Below, in pieces: positions 45,103 through 53,383 of a stretch of DNA of 64,000 bases (position 1 is its first letter; each line of letters begins with the position of its first letter). Below the pieces are notes generated by a model, which had not been told where the DNA came from, ran no database searches, and saw only the letters and a list, made by a program, of their open reading frames with translations. The position numbers and the translations under genes were made by a program. The stretch is from Jannaschia sp. M317 (GTDB lineage: Bacteria > Pseudomonadota > Alphaproteobacteria > Rhodobacterales > Rhodobacteraceae). Location: positions 3,005,001-3,069,000 of the forward strand of contig NZ_CP081155.1 in assembly GCF_025141175.1 (NCBI RefSeq), in the 5' to 3' direction.

Positions 45103-45522
45103 TTGTCGCGGCGGGCCCGCCTGCGCGTCCGGCTGCGGCCGGTCGTGATGGCGGCCCACTGGGCCGTGCCGATCGTGATTGTTGGCACATTGGCCCGGCC
45201 CAGCCCCGGCTGGACCGGCGCGTTGGCGCTTTGCACCCTCATCTTGCTTCTGGCGCTGGCGGCCGGCGGGCTGACCCGTCCCGGCCCGTCGCTGACGGGT
45301 GCGCTCCGCCCGCTGCACCGCTATGGCCACATCGCGCTGCTGACCTTGCTGACCGCGGCGACGCTCGCGTATCTGACCGGTCTCCCTTTCGCGCGACCAC
45401 TCCTGCTGGTGACCTTCATGCTTGGCCTGCTGCACGGCATCTTTCACCTTTGGCGGCACACGGTCCTCGGCGACGGCGCGCTGCGCAATATCTTGCCCCG
45501 TGCCGTCCACTCCGTTCTCTGA
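45103..45522 (+). CDS. Short b-type cytochrome, first paralog
   Basis: 139 residues with four membrane helices and His residues at helix positions expected for haem b ligands (AAHWAVPIV, LHRYGHIAL, LLHGIFHLWRH), as in the cytochrome b561/DUF4405-type family. The start is TTG at 45103, one base after the SPFH stop codon. The C terminus (FHLWRHTVLGDGALRNILPRA) is closely matched by the next gene, so they are tandem paralogs. It may pass electrons across the membrane. The partner is unknown. Confidence 0.78.
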   Translation: MSRRARLRVRLRPVVMAAHWAVPIVIVGTLARPSPGWTGALALCTLILLLALAAGGLTRPGPSLTGALRPLHRYGHIALLTLLTAATLAYLTGLPFARPLLLVTFMLGLLHGIFHLWRHTVLGDGALRNILPRAVHSVL

Positions 45523-45563
45523 GCCCTGGGGTTTCTTCTCGGCAGAAATACTCCCGGGGGATC

Positions 45564-45635
45564 CCAAGGGGGCAGGCAGCCCCCTTGGCAGGGGAGTGCG
45601 AGGGGACAGGTCCCCTCGCGCCCCGGCTGCCGGGG
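45564..45635. repeat. Three consecutive perfect hairpins between cytochrome paralogs
   Basis: Three inverted repeats stand in a row: a 10-bp stem CCAAGGGGGC with 5-base loop (45564-45588), a 9-bp stem GCGAGGGGA with 4-base loop (45598-45619), and a 6-bp stem CCCCGG with 3-base loop (45621-45635). They sit inside the 176-bp non-coding gap of an otherwise tightly packed operon. They could act as processing sites or an attenuator, or they could be a dispersed intergenic repeat. Confidence 0.65.
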
Positions 45636-45698
45636 ATCACCGCCTTGCAACCCATCGCCCCACAGGCTCAAATGCCCCCACCCGGACCGGAGCCTTCG

Positions 45699-46235
45699 AT
45701 GCCCCTCCCCAACCGCCGCAGCTGGCTCAAGCTTCTTCACTGGACCGTGGTCCCGTTTTTCGTGTGGTTCCTGGTCGTCACCCCGTCGGACGTGGCGCGC
45801 ATCGGCAGCTGGGCGGTCAAGCTGCATTCCGTCTTCGGGCTGATCTTCGTGACCCTCGCCCTGATCTGGACCGCTGATCTGATCTGGCGCGGCCTGGCCT
45901 CGCGTCCCGGGCCGAAACTCCGGGGGGTGGCGCGGCGCATTCACCGCCCGCTGCACCTGACAATCATCTGGGGGCTGTTCGGCGTGGCCTTTTCGGGTTT
46001 TCTGCTTGGCCTTACCGCCAGCCGTGTCCTGTTTGCGGGCACCATCCTGCCCATCGCCCCGCCGCTCGGCCTGCCCGATGCGAACGACTGGGCGGGTCGC
46101 CTGCACACGGTGGAGTTCTATGTCCTTGCGGGCATCGTGGCGTTCCACGCGCTCTATCACACTTGGCGGCACGTTCGCCTGAACGACAACGCTCTTCGGA
46201 TCATGGCACCGAAGGCCCTGCACAGGTTCCTATGA
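45699..46235 (+). CDS. b-type cytochrome, second paralog
   Basis: 178 residues, four to five membrane helices. Candidate haem-ligand histidines are in LLHWTVVPFF, VKLHSVFG, RLHTVEFY and FHALYHTWRH. The C terminus (TWRHVRLNDNALRIMAPKALHRFL) matches the preceding paralog, with about 40 extra residues elsewhere. ATG 45699 has GGAG upstream. Another in-frame ATG at 45672 is possible. It overlaps the zinc-ribbon gene by 4 bp (ATGA). Confidence 0.83.
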   Translation: MPLPNRRSWLKLLHWTVVPFFVWFLVVTPSDVARIGSWAVKLHSVFGLIFVTLALIWTADLIWRGLASRPGPKLRGVARRIHRPLHLTIIWGLFGVAFSGFLLGLTASRVLFAGTILPIAPPLGLPDANDWAGRLHTVEFYVLAGIVAFHALYHTWRHVRLNDNALRIMAPKALHRFL

Positions 46236-47419
46236 AAGTTCCCAGCGTCTCCGGCCGAAACCGCCCGCCCCCGATCCCCAAGACCGAGGAGCATCGTTTC
46301 CCCTGCGACAATTGCGGGGGTGACATGCGCTTTGATCCGGGCGGGGATCGGATGATCTGCGACCACTGCGGCAATATCGACGCCCTGCCCTCGCGTGCGC
46401 CCGCCGCGATCCAGGAAATCGATATCCGCCGCGGCCTCGACACCGCCGCCCGCGACGCGGATGTCGAGGAAACCCGCGTCCTGTCCTGCCCCAACTGCGG
46501 CGCACAGGTGGAATTCGACCCCGCGATCCACGCCGCCGAATGCCCGTTCTGTGCCACCCCCGTGGTCACCGACACCGGCACCAACCGCCATATCAAACCC
46601 GCCGCCGTAGCCCCCTTTCTGTTGCAGGAAGCGCAGGCCCACGACGCGATGAACGACTGGCTAGGGGGGCTCTGGTTTGCGCCCAACGGGTTGCAGCAAT
46701 ACGCCCGCAAGGGGCGCAAGATGTCGGGTGTCTACGTCCCGTTCTGGACCATCGACGCCCAGACCGACACCGCCTACAGCGGCCAACGCGGCGACACCTA
46801 TTACGTCACCCAGACGGTGATGCGCGACGGCAAGCCCACCAAGGTGCAGGTGCCCAAGATCCGCTGGACCCCGCGCCGGGGCCGGGTGCGGCGGTTCTTT
46901 GACGATGTTCTCGTGCTCGCCTCCACCTCGCTGCCGAAACGCCACACGGACGCGCTGCAACCTTGGGACCTGGCCGGGTTGGCACCCTATGCGCCGCAAT
47001 ACCTGGCCGGGTTCCGGGCGGAGGCCTATTCCGTCGACCTCCGCGCCGGGCTGGAGGAGGCAAAGGCCCGCATGGACGCCGTGATCGCCCGCGACGTGCG
47101 GATGGACATCGGCGGGGATCAGCAGCGGATTGACAGGTTGCAGACGCAGCTGTCTGACGTGACCTTCAAACACGTGCTGCTGCCGGTCTGGGTGGCGGCC
47201 TACAAGTATCGCGGCAAGCCCTATCGCTTCGTGGTCAACGGGCAATCGGGCCGGGTGCAGGGCGAACGCCCTTACTCCGCCATCAAGATTACGCTGGCCG
47301 TGATTTCGGTCCTGATCGTGGCCGCCATCGCGGCGTTTCTCTATTCCGGGGCGGAGGGCGGAGACCTCGGGGCCTTCGCGCCCTCGGGCGGCGGGGGGGC
47401 CAGTTGGCTCGACAACTGA
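46232..47419 (+). CDS. Double zinc-ribbon membrane protein
   Basis: 395 residues. There are two zinc ribbons, C25/C28/C43/C46 and C86/C89/C104/C107. They are followed by a domain with PFWTIDAQTDTAYSGQRGDTYYV and GKPYRFVVNGQSGRVQGERPYS, and one C-terminal membrane helix (about 347-366). Such proteins are often labelled as TFIIB-type zinc-ribbon or, misleadingly, primosomal protein N'-related. No helicase motif is present. It is the last gene of the telA-SPFH operon, and the ribbons link it to the DUF4178 pair across the insert. Confidence 0.85.
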   Translation: MKVPSVSGRNRPPPIPKTEEHRFPCDNCGGDMRFDPGGDRMICDHCGNIDALPSRAPAAIQEIDIRRGLDTAARDADVEETRVLSCPNCGAQVEFDPAIHAAECPFCATPVVTDTGTNRHIKPAAVAPFLLQEAQAHDAMNDWLGGLWFAPNGLQQYARKGRKMSGVYVPFWTIDAQTDTAYSGQRGDTYYVTQTVMRDGKPTKVQVPKIRWTPRRGRVRRFFDDVLVLASTSLPKRHTDALQPWDLAGLAPYAPQYLAGFRAEAYSVDLRAGLEEAKARMDAVIARDVRMDIGGDQQRIDRLQTQLSDVTFKHVLLPVWVAAYKYRGKPYRFVVNGQSGRVQGERPYSAIKITLAVISVLIVAAIAAFLYSGAEGGDLGAFAPSGGGGASWLDN

Positions 47420-47429
47420 CGGTGTGTCT

Positions 47430-48308
47430 TCAGGGGCGGTCGCCCCATTCCAGCCAGGCGCGCATGTCCGGGTCGGGCACAAGGTCGGCCAGCCGCGCCT
47501 GATAGGTCGCGATCTGCGCCTCGGTCAGTCGCCCCTCCCACTTGTTGGAGGTGGCGCTGTCGAAGAACCCGGCATCGCTCTTCCAGAAGCCCTGCCCGGC
47601 AGAGGGGCTGAACCGGTTCGCGTTGGCCTTCATGTTGTCGAAGGTCGCGGCTGCCACCAGGCGCTCCATGACGTCGGGGGAATGCGTGACGCCGATATGC
47701 GCGGCGATCCGCGCCATGGCCCCGGGCAGGTCGCGTGTCATGTCGGCGTAATGCAGCCGCAAGATCGACGGATCGCCGTCCAGCGCCCGCGCGCTGATGT
47801 AGTGCTGGGCGATCGACAGAAGGCTTGCCGCATATTCGTGATCACCCGCCACGAACAGCCGGAACGCCGCCTCGCCGTCTTCGGGGCAAAGCCGTTTTTC
47901 CGGGATGTCGGCGGCCATGTTGGCATTGTGCCTGCGGAAGGAAAAATGAATGTCCAGCGGATGCCGATAGACGGCGAGATAGCGCATGCCCGACCAGATC
48001 GGCAGCCCGTCAAAGGGCGTGTGCGATTTGACGTGCCGCCGATGCCGCTGCGCCTCGATCCGTGCCATGACCTCGTCCAGGGGGCGAAAGACGATGTCGA
48101 TCCAGGGCGATTGCATGGACAGACCCGGGGCCACGTCCGGGTCGCCCGTAAGCAGCAGGGCCAGGATGTTCTGGGTCCAGGTCGTGCCCGCCTTGGGTGG
48201 GGTGTTGACCAGGATATCCCCGTTCCGTGGCGCAAAGGCCTGCCACCGGGTGCTGTCAAACGTCTCGTTCACATAGTCGCGCGCGGGCGCGCGTCTGAGG
48301 CTGGTCAT
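47430..48308 (-). CDS. Sulfotransferase domain protein
   Basis: 292 residues of the cytosolic sulfotransferase (Sulfotransfer_1) fold. The PAPS 5'-phosphosulfate loop is NTPPKAGTTWTQNIL, the 3'-phosphate region YLAVYRHPLDIHFSFRRH, and the C-terminal dimer-type motif NKWEGRLT. It transfers sulfate from PAPS to a small-molecule acceptor, which is unknown. ATG 48308 has GGGAGGA 6 bases upstream, preferred over the longer frame to 48371. It looks like a single inserted gene between the envelope clusters. Confidence 0.9.
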   Translation of the reverse strand: MTSLRRAPARDYVNETFDSTRWQAFAPRNGDILVNTPPKAGTTWTQNILALLLTGDPDVAPGLSMQSPWIDIVFRPLDEVMARIEAQRHRRHVKSHTPFDGLPIWSGMRYLAVYRHPLDIHFSFRRHNANMAADIPEKRLCPEDGEAAFRLFVAGDHEYAASLLSIAQHYISARALDGDPSILRLHYADMTRDLPGAMARIAAHIGVTHSPDVMERLVAAATFDNMKANANRFSPSAGQGFWKSDAGFFDSATSNKWEGRLTEAQIATYQARLADLVPDPDMRAWLEWGDRP

Positions 48309-48445
48309 CACGGTCCTCCCGATGGGGCATTCAGATCGACGCTTGCGCATCAGTTTGACAGGGTTCCGCAACCGGGCAAGATCTTTCGGGGTAGCCCCCT
48401 GCCCGCGCGCGCGCTAGCACGGGACCGGTTTTCCAGGAGGACGCG

Positions 48446-49330
48446 ATGATACTCTGTGCGGGCGAAGCCCTGATCGACATGTTGCCGCGCGACACCGCCG
48501 ACGGACCGGGGTTCTATCCGGCGACCGGCGGGGCCGTCTTCAACACCGCCATCGCATTGGGCCGTCTGGGCGCGCCTGTGGGCCTGTTCACCGGTCTGTC
48601 CGACGATCTGTTCGGCAAGCGTCTGGCCGAGGGTCTGGCCGCCTCGAAGGTCGCCAACCGCGCCGCCGTCTCGGATCGGCCCACGACGCTGGCGTTCGTG
48701 ACGCTGACCGATGGCCACGCCGAATACGCCTTCTACGATGAGAACACCGCAGGCCGCCTGATCGCGCCCGAGGATACGCCCGACATGACCGGGGTCGAGG
48801 CGCTGTTTCTGGGCGGCATCTCGCTGGCGGTCGAACCCTGCGCGCGCACCTATGAGGGGCTGGCCCTGGCCAATGCCCATCTGCCGATCATGATCGACCC
48901 CAACATTCGCCCCGGTTTCATTCGCGACGAAGCCACCTTCCGCGCCCGCCTGGATCGCCTGCTGGCCGTGGCTGACGTGGTCAAGCTGTCGGACGAGGAT
49001 CTGGCCTGGCTGGGCATGACTGCCGAGGATATCCTGGCGCGCGGCGTCAAGGTGCTCTGCTTTACCGAAGGGGCCAAGGGCGTGACCGCCATCACTGCGC
49101 AGGGTCGCGTATCGGTGCCCGCAGTCAAGGTCGATGTCGTGGATACCGTGGGCGCGGGCGACACCTTTAACGCCGGGTTCCTGGCGGGTCTGCACCGGGC
49201 CGGAGCCCTGTCCAAGCAGTGCCCCGACGACGATACCCTGCGCGCGGCCCTGACGCTTGGCGCGCAGGCCGCCGCCGTCACCGTATCGCGCGCCGGGGCC
49301 AACCCACCCTGGGCACACGAGCTCGCCTGA
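48446..49330 (+). CDS. PfkB-family carbohydrate kinase, fructokinase-like
   Basis: 294 residues. Typical ribokinase-fold elements are [11 protein letters not shown] at the N terminus, [15 protein letters not shown] (sugar site), the DPNIRP strand and the ATP/anion-hole motif [14 protein letters not shown] with catalytic Asp. It is most similar in layout to fructokinases, but substrate specificity within PfkB cannot be fixed by eye. dtd follows 1 bp after its stop codon, and speD follows dtd. Confidence 0.88.
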   Translation: MILCAGEALIDMLPRDTADGPGFYPATGGAVFNTAIALGRLGAPVGLFTGLSDDLFGKRLAEGLAASKVANRAAVSDRPTTLAFVTLTDGHAEYAFYDENTAGRLIAPEDTPDMTGVEALFLGGISLAVEPCARTYEGLALANAHLPIMIDPNIRPGFIRDEATFRARLDRLLAVADVVKLSDEDLAWLGMTAEDILARGVKVLCFTEGAKGVTAITAQGRVSVPAVKVDVVDTVGAGDTFNAGFLAGLHRAGALSKQCPDDDTLRAALTLGAQAAAVTVSRAGANPPWAHELA

Positions 49331-49331
49331 G

Positions 49332-49769
49332 ATGAAATCCATCGTCCAACGCGTCACCGAGGCGCGTGTCGACATCGAAGGCACCACCGTGGGCCGCTGC
49401 GGCCCCGGTGTCCTGATCCTGGTTTGCGCGATGCAGGGCGACACGGACCAGAATGCCGAAGCGCTGGCCAGCCGCATCGCCCGGTTGCGCATCTTTCGGG
49501 ACGAGGCCGGGCGCATGAATCGTTCCCTGCTGGATACGGGGGGTGCCGCGCTGGTCGTCAGTCAGTTCACGCTGGCCGCCGACACCTCGCGTGGCAACCG
49601 CCCCGGTTTCTCCGACGCTGCGGCGCCGGATGTGGGCGCGCGCCTCTATGAGCATTTCACCGCCTGCCTGCGCGATCAGGGTGTCACGGTGGAAACCGGG
49701 CAGTTCGGGGCGGACATGCAGGTGCATCTGGTCAACGACGGCCCCGTCACCATCCCGATCGACCGATGA
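49332..49769 (+). CDS. dtd: D-aminoacyl-tRNA deacylase
   Basis: 145 residues, normal length. It hydrolyses D-amino acids and mischarged Gly from tRNAs. Motifs are [17 protein letters not shown] (the active-site SQFT) and the cross-subunit VNDGPVTI (GP motif). ATG 49332 follows the kinase stop after 1 bp. Its end overlaps the speD start by 4 bp. Confidence 0.95.
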   Translation: MKSIVQRVTEARVDIEGTTVGRCGPGVLILVCAMQGDTDQNAEALASRIARLRIFRDEAGRMNRSLLDTGGAALVVSQFTLAADTSRGNRPGFSDAAAPDVGARLYEHFTACLRDQGVTVETGQFGADMQVHLVNDGPVTIPIDR

Positions 49770-50086
49770 TCGGCCAGCACCTTATCCTTGAACACTGGGG
49801 CGGCGTGACCGAGGCCGGGGCCGTGACAGACGCCTTGCACGCGGCCGCCCGTGCCGCGGGGGCGACCGTTCTGTCGGGGCATTTCCACCCCTTCCACGGC
49901 GGCGGCGTCACCGGCGTCCTGCTGCTGGCCGAAAGCCACATCACCGTCCACACGTGGCCGGAACGGGACTATGCCGCGCTGGACCTGTTCATGTGTGGAC
50001 GGGCCGATGTGGAGGCAGCCGCAGACCGGTTGGATGCCCTGCTGACGCCCGCCCGGACCAGCCGGCAGATCATCGCGCGCGGCTAG
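49766..50086 (+). CDS. speD: S-adenosylmethionine decarboxylase proenzyme
   Basis: 106 residues, the short class. The self-cleavage motif is [13 protein letters not shown], where the Ser after Glu becomes the pyruvoyl group. The Cys of DLFMCG and the central HFHPF are also in place. The product, decarboxylated SAM, is the aminopropyl donor used by SpeE, encoded convergently 3 bp away. It overlaps dtd by 4 bp, which is unusual company for a polyamine gene. Confidence 0.94.
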   Translation: MIGQHLILEHWGGVTEAGAVTDALHAAARAAGATVLSGHFHPFHGGGVTGVLLLAESHITVHTWPERDYAALDLFMCGRADVEAAADRLDALLTPARTSRQIIARG

Positions 50087-50089
50087 GGT

Positions 50090-51598
50090 TCACCGGAACC
50101 AGGCATCCCATCCCGCCTGATAGGCGCGTGGCAGGGGGTGCGTGGTCAGCGTGTTGACCGGTGCCGCAACCGGCCCCGTATCCCCATCGAACACCTGCGC
50201 CGCATCCCAGACGGCAGGCGTCATATGGCGCAGTCCCGCAGGCAGCTCTGCCATGCGTGGCACCAGCCCCGCAGGCCGGCCCATGACGAACCCCCACAAC
50301 CCAAAGCTCGGCACGTAGTTTTGGTAAGGCGTGACTGACCATTCCTGCCCAAGCGTTTCCGCGACGATCCAGAACGCCTCCCGCGCGAAAAACGGCGACC
50401 CGGCCTGTGTCACCACGATCCCCTGCGCCGACAACCGTCGCGCCAGCAGGCGATAGAACTCCGCCGTGTAAAGCCGGGAAAGCGACAGGTTCTTCGGGTC
50501 GGGCAGATCCAAAATGGCGACGTCATAGGTCTCCTCTGCGGCGCGCACCCAGACAAAGGCATCGGCGTTCACCACCTCCACCCGTGGATCGCGCAGGGCA
50601 AAACCATTCAGCGCCGCCAGATCATCGCGATCCCGAAACAGCGCCGTCACCGCCGGATCCAGATCCACCAGCGTCACCGCCTCGACGCCGGTCCAACGCA
50701 ACACCTCGCGCACCGCCATCCCGTCGCCGCCGCCCATGACCAGGACACGGGCGCGGCGCGGAGCCTGCGCCATGGCGGGGTGCACCAGCGGTTCGTGATA
50801 CCGATGCTCATCCCCGGTATCGAACTGCACCGCACCGTCCAGAAACAGGCGCACGCGCCCCTGGAACCGCGTCACGACTACCTGCTGATAGGCGGTCCGC
50901 TCGTTCAGCACGATTTCATCCTCGTAAAGCCGCGCATCCAGCGCCGCGCTCAGCGGCGCCGACCAGATCAACGCCGCAGCAACCGCCCCGACCGACAGCG
51001 CCCAGGCCGCGCGCACCCCGCCGCCCAGCCGGTCCCGGAACAGCCACAGCGTCCCCCCCGCCACCGCCAGGTTCAGCAACCCAAAGGCCAGTCCGGCGGC
51101 CACCAGCGACAGATGCGGCACGATCAGAACGGGAAAGGTCAGCGACGCGACAAGCGCGCCGAGATAGTCCACCGACAACACGTTCTCGAACCGAAAGGCC
51201 CCGGCCCCGATCTCCTTCAGGATGCGGGCCAGCAGCGGGATCTCCATCCCCGACAACACGCCCACGGCGATCAGGCATCCATAAAGCGGCACCGCCACCG
51301 CCCCCACGGCCGCATAGGCAAAGAACGTCACAAGCGCCGCGCAGCCGCCGACCAGGCCCAGCCCGATCTGGGCCCTAACAAAACCCGTGACGGCATCGCC
51401 GACATAGCGCGACACCCAGGCCCCGACCCCCATGGCCGACAGGAACACGCCGATGACAAAGCTGAACTGCCGTACGGAATCGCCCAGCAGATAGCTCGAC
51501 ACCGTCGCCGCGATCAGCTCATAGATCAGACCCGCGACCGCCACGACCAAAGTGGTCGACAGCAGCCACACCTCGGCCCCGCGCTGCCTGTCAGCCAC
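50090..51598 (-). CDS. speE: Membrane-fused polyamine aminopropyltransferase
   Basis: 502 residues. The N-terminal 210 residues carry about seven hydrophobic helices (AGLIYELIAATVSSYLLGDS is typical). The C-terminal domain is spermidine-synthase-like: AYQQVVVTRF, LFLDGAVQFDTGDEHRYHEPLVHP, the dcSAM site VMGGGDGMAVREV and the catalytic-type ILDLPDPKN. It transfers aminopropyl groups to putrescine or a related amine at the membrane. The start is GTG at 51598 with GAGGAAG upstream. It ends the DUF4178-DUF350 operon. Confidence 0.92.
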   Translation of the reverse strand: MADRQRGAEVWLLSTTLVVAVAGLIYELIAATVSSYLLGDSVRQFSFVIGVFLSAMGVGAWVSRYVGDAVTGFVRAQIGLGLVGGCAALVTFFAYAAVGAVAVPLYGCLIAVGVLSGMEIPLLARILKEIGAGAFRFENVLSVDYLGALVASLTFPVLIVPHLSLVAAGLAFGLLNLAVAGGTLWLFRDRLGGGVRAAWALSVGAVAAALIWSAPLSAALDARLYEDEIVLNERTAYQQVVVTRFQGRVRLFLDGAVQFDTGDEHRYHEPLVHPAMAQAPRRARVLVMGGGDGMAVREVLRWTGVEAVTLVDLDPAVTALFRDRDDLAALNGFALRDPRVEVVNADAFVWVRAAEETYDVAILDLPDPKNLSLSRLYTAEFYRLLARRLSAQGIVVTQAGSPFFAREAFWIVAETLGQEWSVTPYQNYVPSFGLWGFVMGRPAGLVPRMAELPAGLRHMTPAVWDAAQVFDGDTGPVAAPVNTLTTHPLPRAYQAGWDAWFR

Positions 51599-51676
51599 CG
51601 GCCTGTGTCTTCCTCTGGCCGGACATACCTCGGGGTCTGGGGCAGAGCCCCAGCCCGCCCCCCGAACGATCCCGCA

Positions 51677-51901
51677 TCAGGTCTGGATCACGGCGGCGAT
51701 GATGATCGCCAAGGCCAGAAACATCGACCCCATGACAATCGCGATGGCCGTGTTCTGGTCCTCTTCCAGCTCTTTGCGCAGCGAAAAAGGCGTGACCAAT
51801 TCCACCAGCCACCAGCAGGCCAGCATCAGGCACAGGCCCACGAAGGTGTAGAAGATCGTGCCGACGAGTTCGGCAAATATGATGGTCTCGAATGCGGCCA
51901 T
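51677..51901 (-). CDS. DUF350 family membrane protein
   Basis: 74 residues with two predicted helices (residues 10-35 and 52-73) separated by a charged loop, TPFSLRKELEEDQNTA. This loop and AIAIVMGSMFLALAIIIAA are characteristic of DUF350/YjfL proteins. Canonical members often have a tandem pair of such units; this one is a single unit. DUF350 genes elsewhere accompany polyamine- or PspA-related genes. The molecular function is unknown. Confidence 0.85.
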   Translation of the reverse strand: MAAFETIIFAELVGTIFYTFVGLCLMLACWWLVELVTPFSLRKELEEDQNTAIAIVMGSMFLALAIIIAAVIQT

Positions 51902-51944
51902 GTCTGGTCCCCTGATGTTGCTTCCGTCGGGCGCGCGGCCCGGT

Positions 51945-52109
51945 TCATTTCACCCGTGGCCGGCCGACACCGCCCACAAAGACCGATCCCGTCCGCACGG
52001 AATTCGGCCCCGTATCCTCGCTGACGCTGCCAACCCCATACCAGGAGGCATATCCAGCCCCTGCCAGAATCCCCAGCGACACCGCCATGACGATTGCCCG
52101 CGTCAGCAT
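51945..52109 (-). CDS. 54-residue secreted or anchored peptide
   Basis: It reads MLTRAIVMAVSLGILAGAGY, then ASWYGVGSVSEDTGPNSVRT and a short tail ending in RPRVK. A single N-terminal hydrophobic segment could be a signal or anchor. The ATG shares one base with the DUF4178 stop codon (TGATG), and DUF350 follows after 43 bp, so it is placed as a real operon member. I recognise no family. Confidence 0.65.
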   Translation of the reverse strand: MLTRAIVMAVSLGILAGAGYASWYGVGSVSEDTGPNSVRTGSVFVGGVGRPRVK

Positions 52110-53383
52110 CAGTCGTCCTCCTCGGACCAGTCGCTATCCTTCCAGCGGGCGGCCCGGTGGCGCCACCCCGATGACAGGGTCCACAGGAAGGCCAGGCCGA
52201 ACAGCCCCGTCGCGATCCAGGCCCAGAATGGGCTGCCGCGTCCCTCTTGCACGGTGACGCGAATGTCGGCCCCGCCGCCGCCCGCGCCGGCTTCGGCCAG
52301 GGACAGCTCCAACCGGTAAGGGCCGGGCGTGGTCGGCTGGAACGTCAGGTCGGAATAGCGGCTGCCCTCGCTCCAGGCATCGTCGCCAGAGCCGCCGTAG
52401 TAATAGCTGATCCCCCGCCCCGTTTCGGCCAGCAGAGTGCCGCGCGGGTCGGTCAGGGTGATGTCGTACTCGGCCCAGGCCTGATGCAGCAGCTGCTGCA
52501 TCTGGACCCGGACGGGCCGCGCCGTGCTGGCGACGTCAAAGGCGAATACCTCCGGCAGGTCCGTCGGCGCGCCGTTGAACAAGGGCCGCTGTTCGCCGTT
52601 GGTGGCCAGAACCGCCAGCGCCAGCGCCACCGAGGCGGCCGTCAGCGCACCGAACCAGGTGACGTAGAATCCCTTGCCGTCTGCCGCCTTGTAGGGCTGC
52701 AACGGATGCACGCCCTGTTTGACGGTGCCGTCCACGCCAAAGGCCTGGGCCGCCTCGGGGAAGTATCGCGTGACCTCTATTTCGCGCTCGGTGCCGTTGT
52801 CGGAATAGCCCAGCATGTCGCTGGCAACGCCCTTGGGCATCAGGCTAACGGTGGTGCCGCGCTGACCACGGGCCGCGCGCCAGGTGAATTCGCCTTCGAC
52901 AAAATCGACCTGCCAATTGGACGTGGCGTAATAGGTATAGGTGCTGCCCCGCCACCCGACCGTGGGCCGCGCATCGGCCCGCTCGACGGCGGTCGCGGTC
53001 AGGAACACGCCACCGGGCACATCGCGCACCTTGCGCGTCAGCAAGGTGTGCCCGTCTTCCAGAGTCAGCCAGGCATAACCGTGGGTCGGGGAATAGAGCA
53101 TGTGGTCGATCCACCGCCATTCCTCGCCCTCCCACCGCTCCAACAGCTCCAGGATGCCGATGATCGTAAAGGGGACGCCGTCCACCTCACCGGTCATGCC
53201 CAGCGCAAAGGGCGTCTCGGGCCGCACCATTCCGGCATGGACCGACAGCACCCGATAGGCGTCGTTGGCATCCAGCCGCGCACCGCAATAGCCGCAGACC
53301 TGCGTGGTGACACGCCCGCCGCCCAGAACCTCCAGGCCGGCACCGCAATTGGTGCAGTTGATCGCGGATACGGCCCCGGTCAC
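52109..53383 (-). CDS. Zinc-ribbon DUF4178 membrane protein, large
   Basis: 424 residues. A zinc ribbon (C10, C13, C30, C33) is followed by a DUF4178 beta-rich domain (FTIIGILELLERWEGEEWRWIDHMLYSPTHGYAWL and GSTYTYYATSNWQVDFVEGEFTWR). Then come a membrane helix near 240-262, a long extracytoplasmic part, and a second helix near 388-408 with a charged tail. It is probably a membrane sensor or scaffold. It is coupled by 4-bp overlap to the small DUF4178 gene. The function is unknown. Confidence 0.85.
   Translation of the reverse strand: MTGAVSAINCTNCGAGLEVLGGGRVTTQVCGYCGARLDANDAYRVLSVHAGMVRPETPFALGMTGEVDGVPFTIIGILELLERWEGEEWRWIDHMLYSPTHGYAWLTLEDGHTLLTRKVRDVPGGVFLTATAVERADARPTVGWRGSTYTYYATSNWQVDFVEGEFTWRAARGQRGTTVSLMPKGVASDMLGYSDNGTEREIEVTRYFPEAAQAFGVDGTVKQGVHPLQPYKAADGKGFYVTWFGALTAASVALALAVLATNGEQRPLFNGAPTDLPEVFAFDVASTARPVRVQMQQLLHQAWAEYDITLTDPRGTLLAETGRGISYYYGGSGDDAWSEGSRYSDLTFQPTTPGPYRLELSLAEAGAGGGGADIRVTVQEGRGSPFWAWIATGLFGLAFLWTLSSGWRHRAARWKDSDWSEEDD

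Noticed and set aside
46232..47419. Annotation as primosomal protein N'/helicase.
   Set aside because: Only zinc-ribbon similarity supports it. Walker and helicase motifs are absent and there is a membrane helix.
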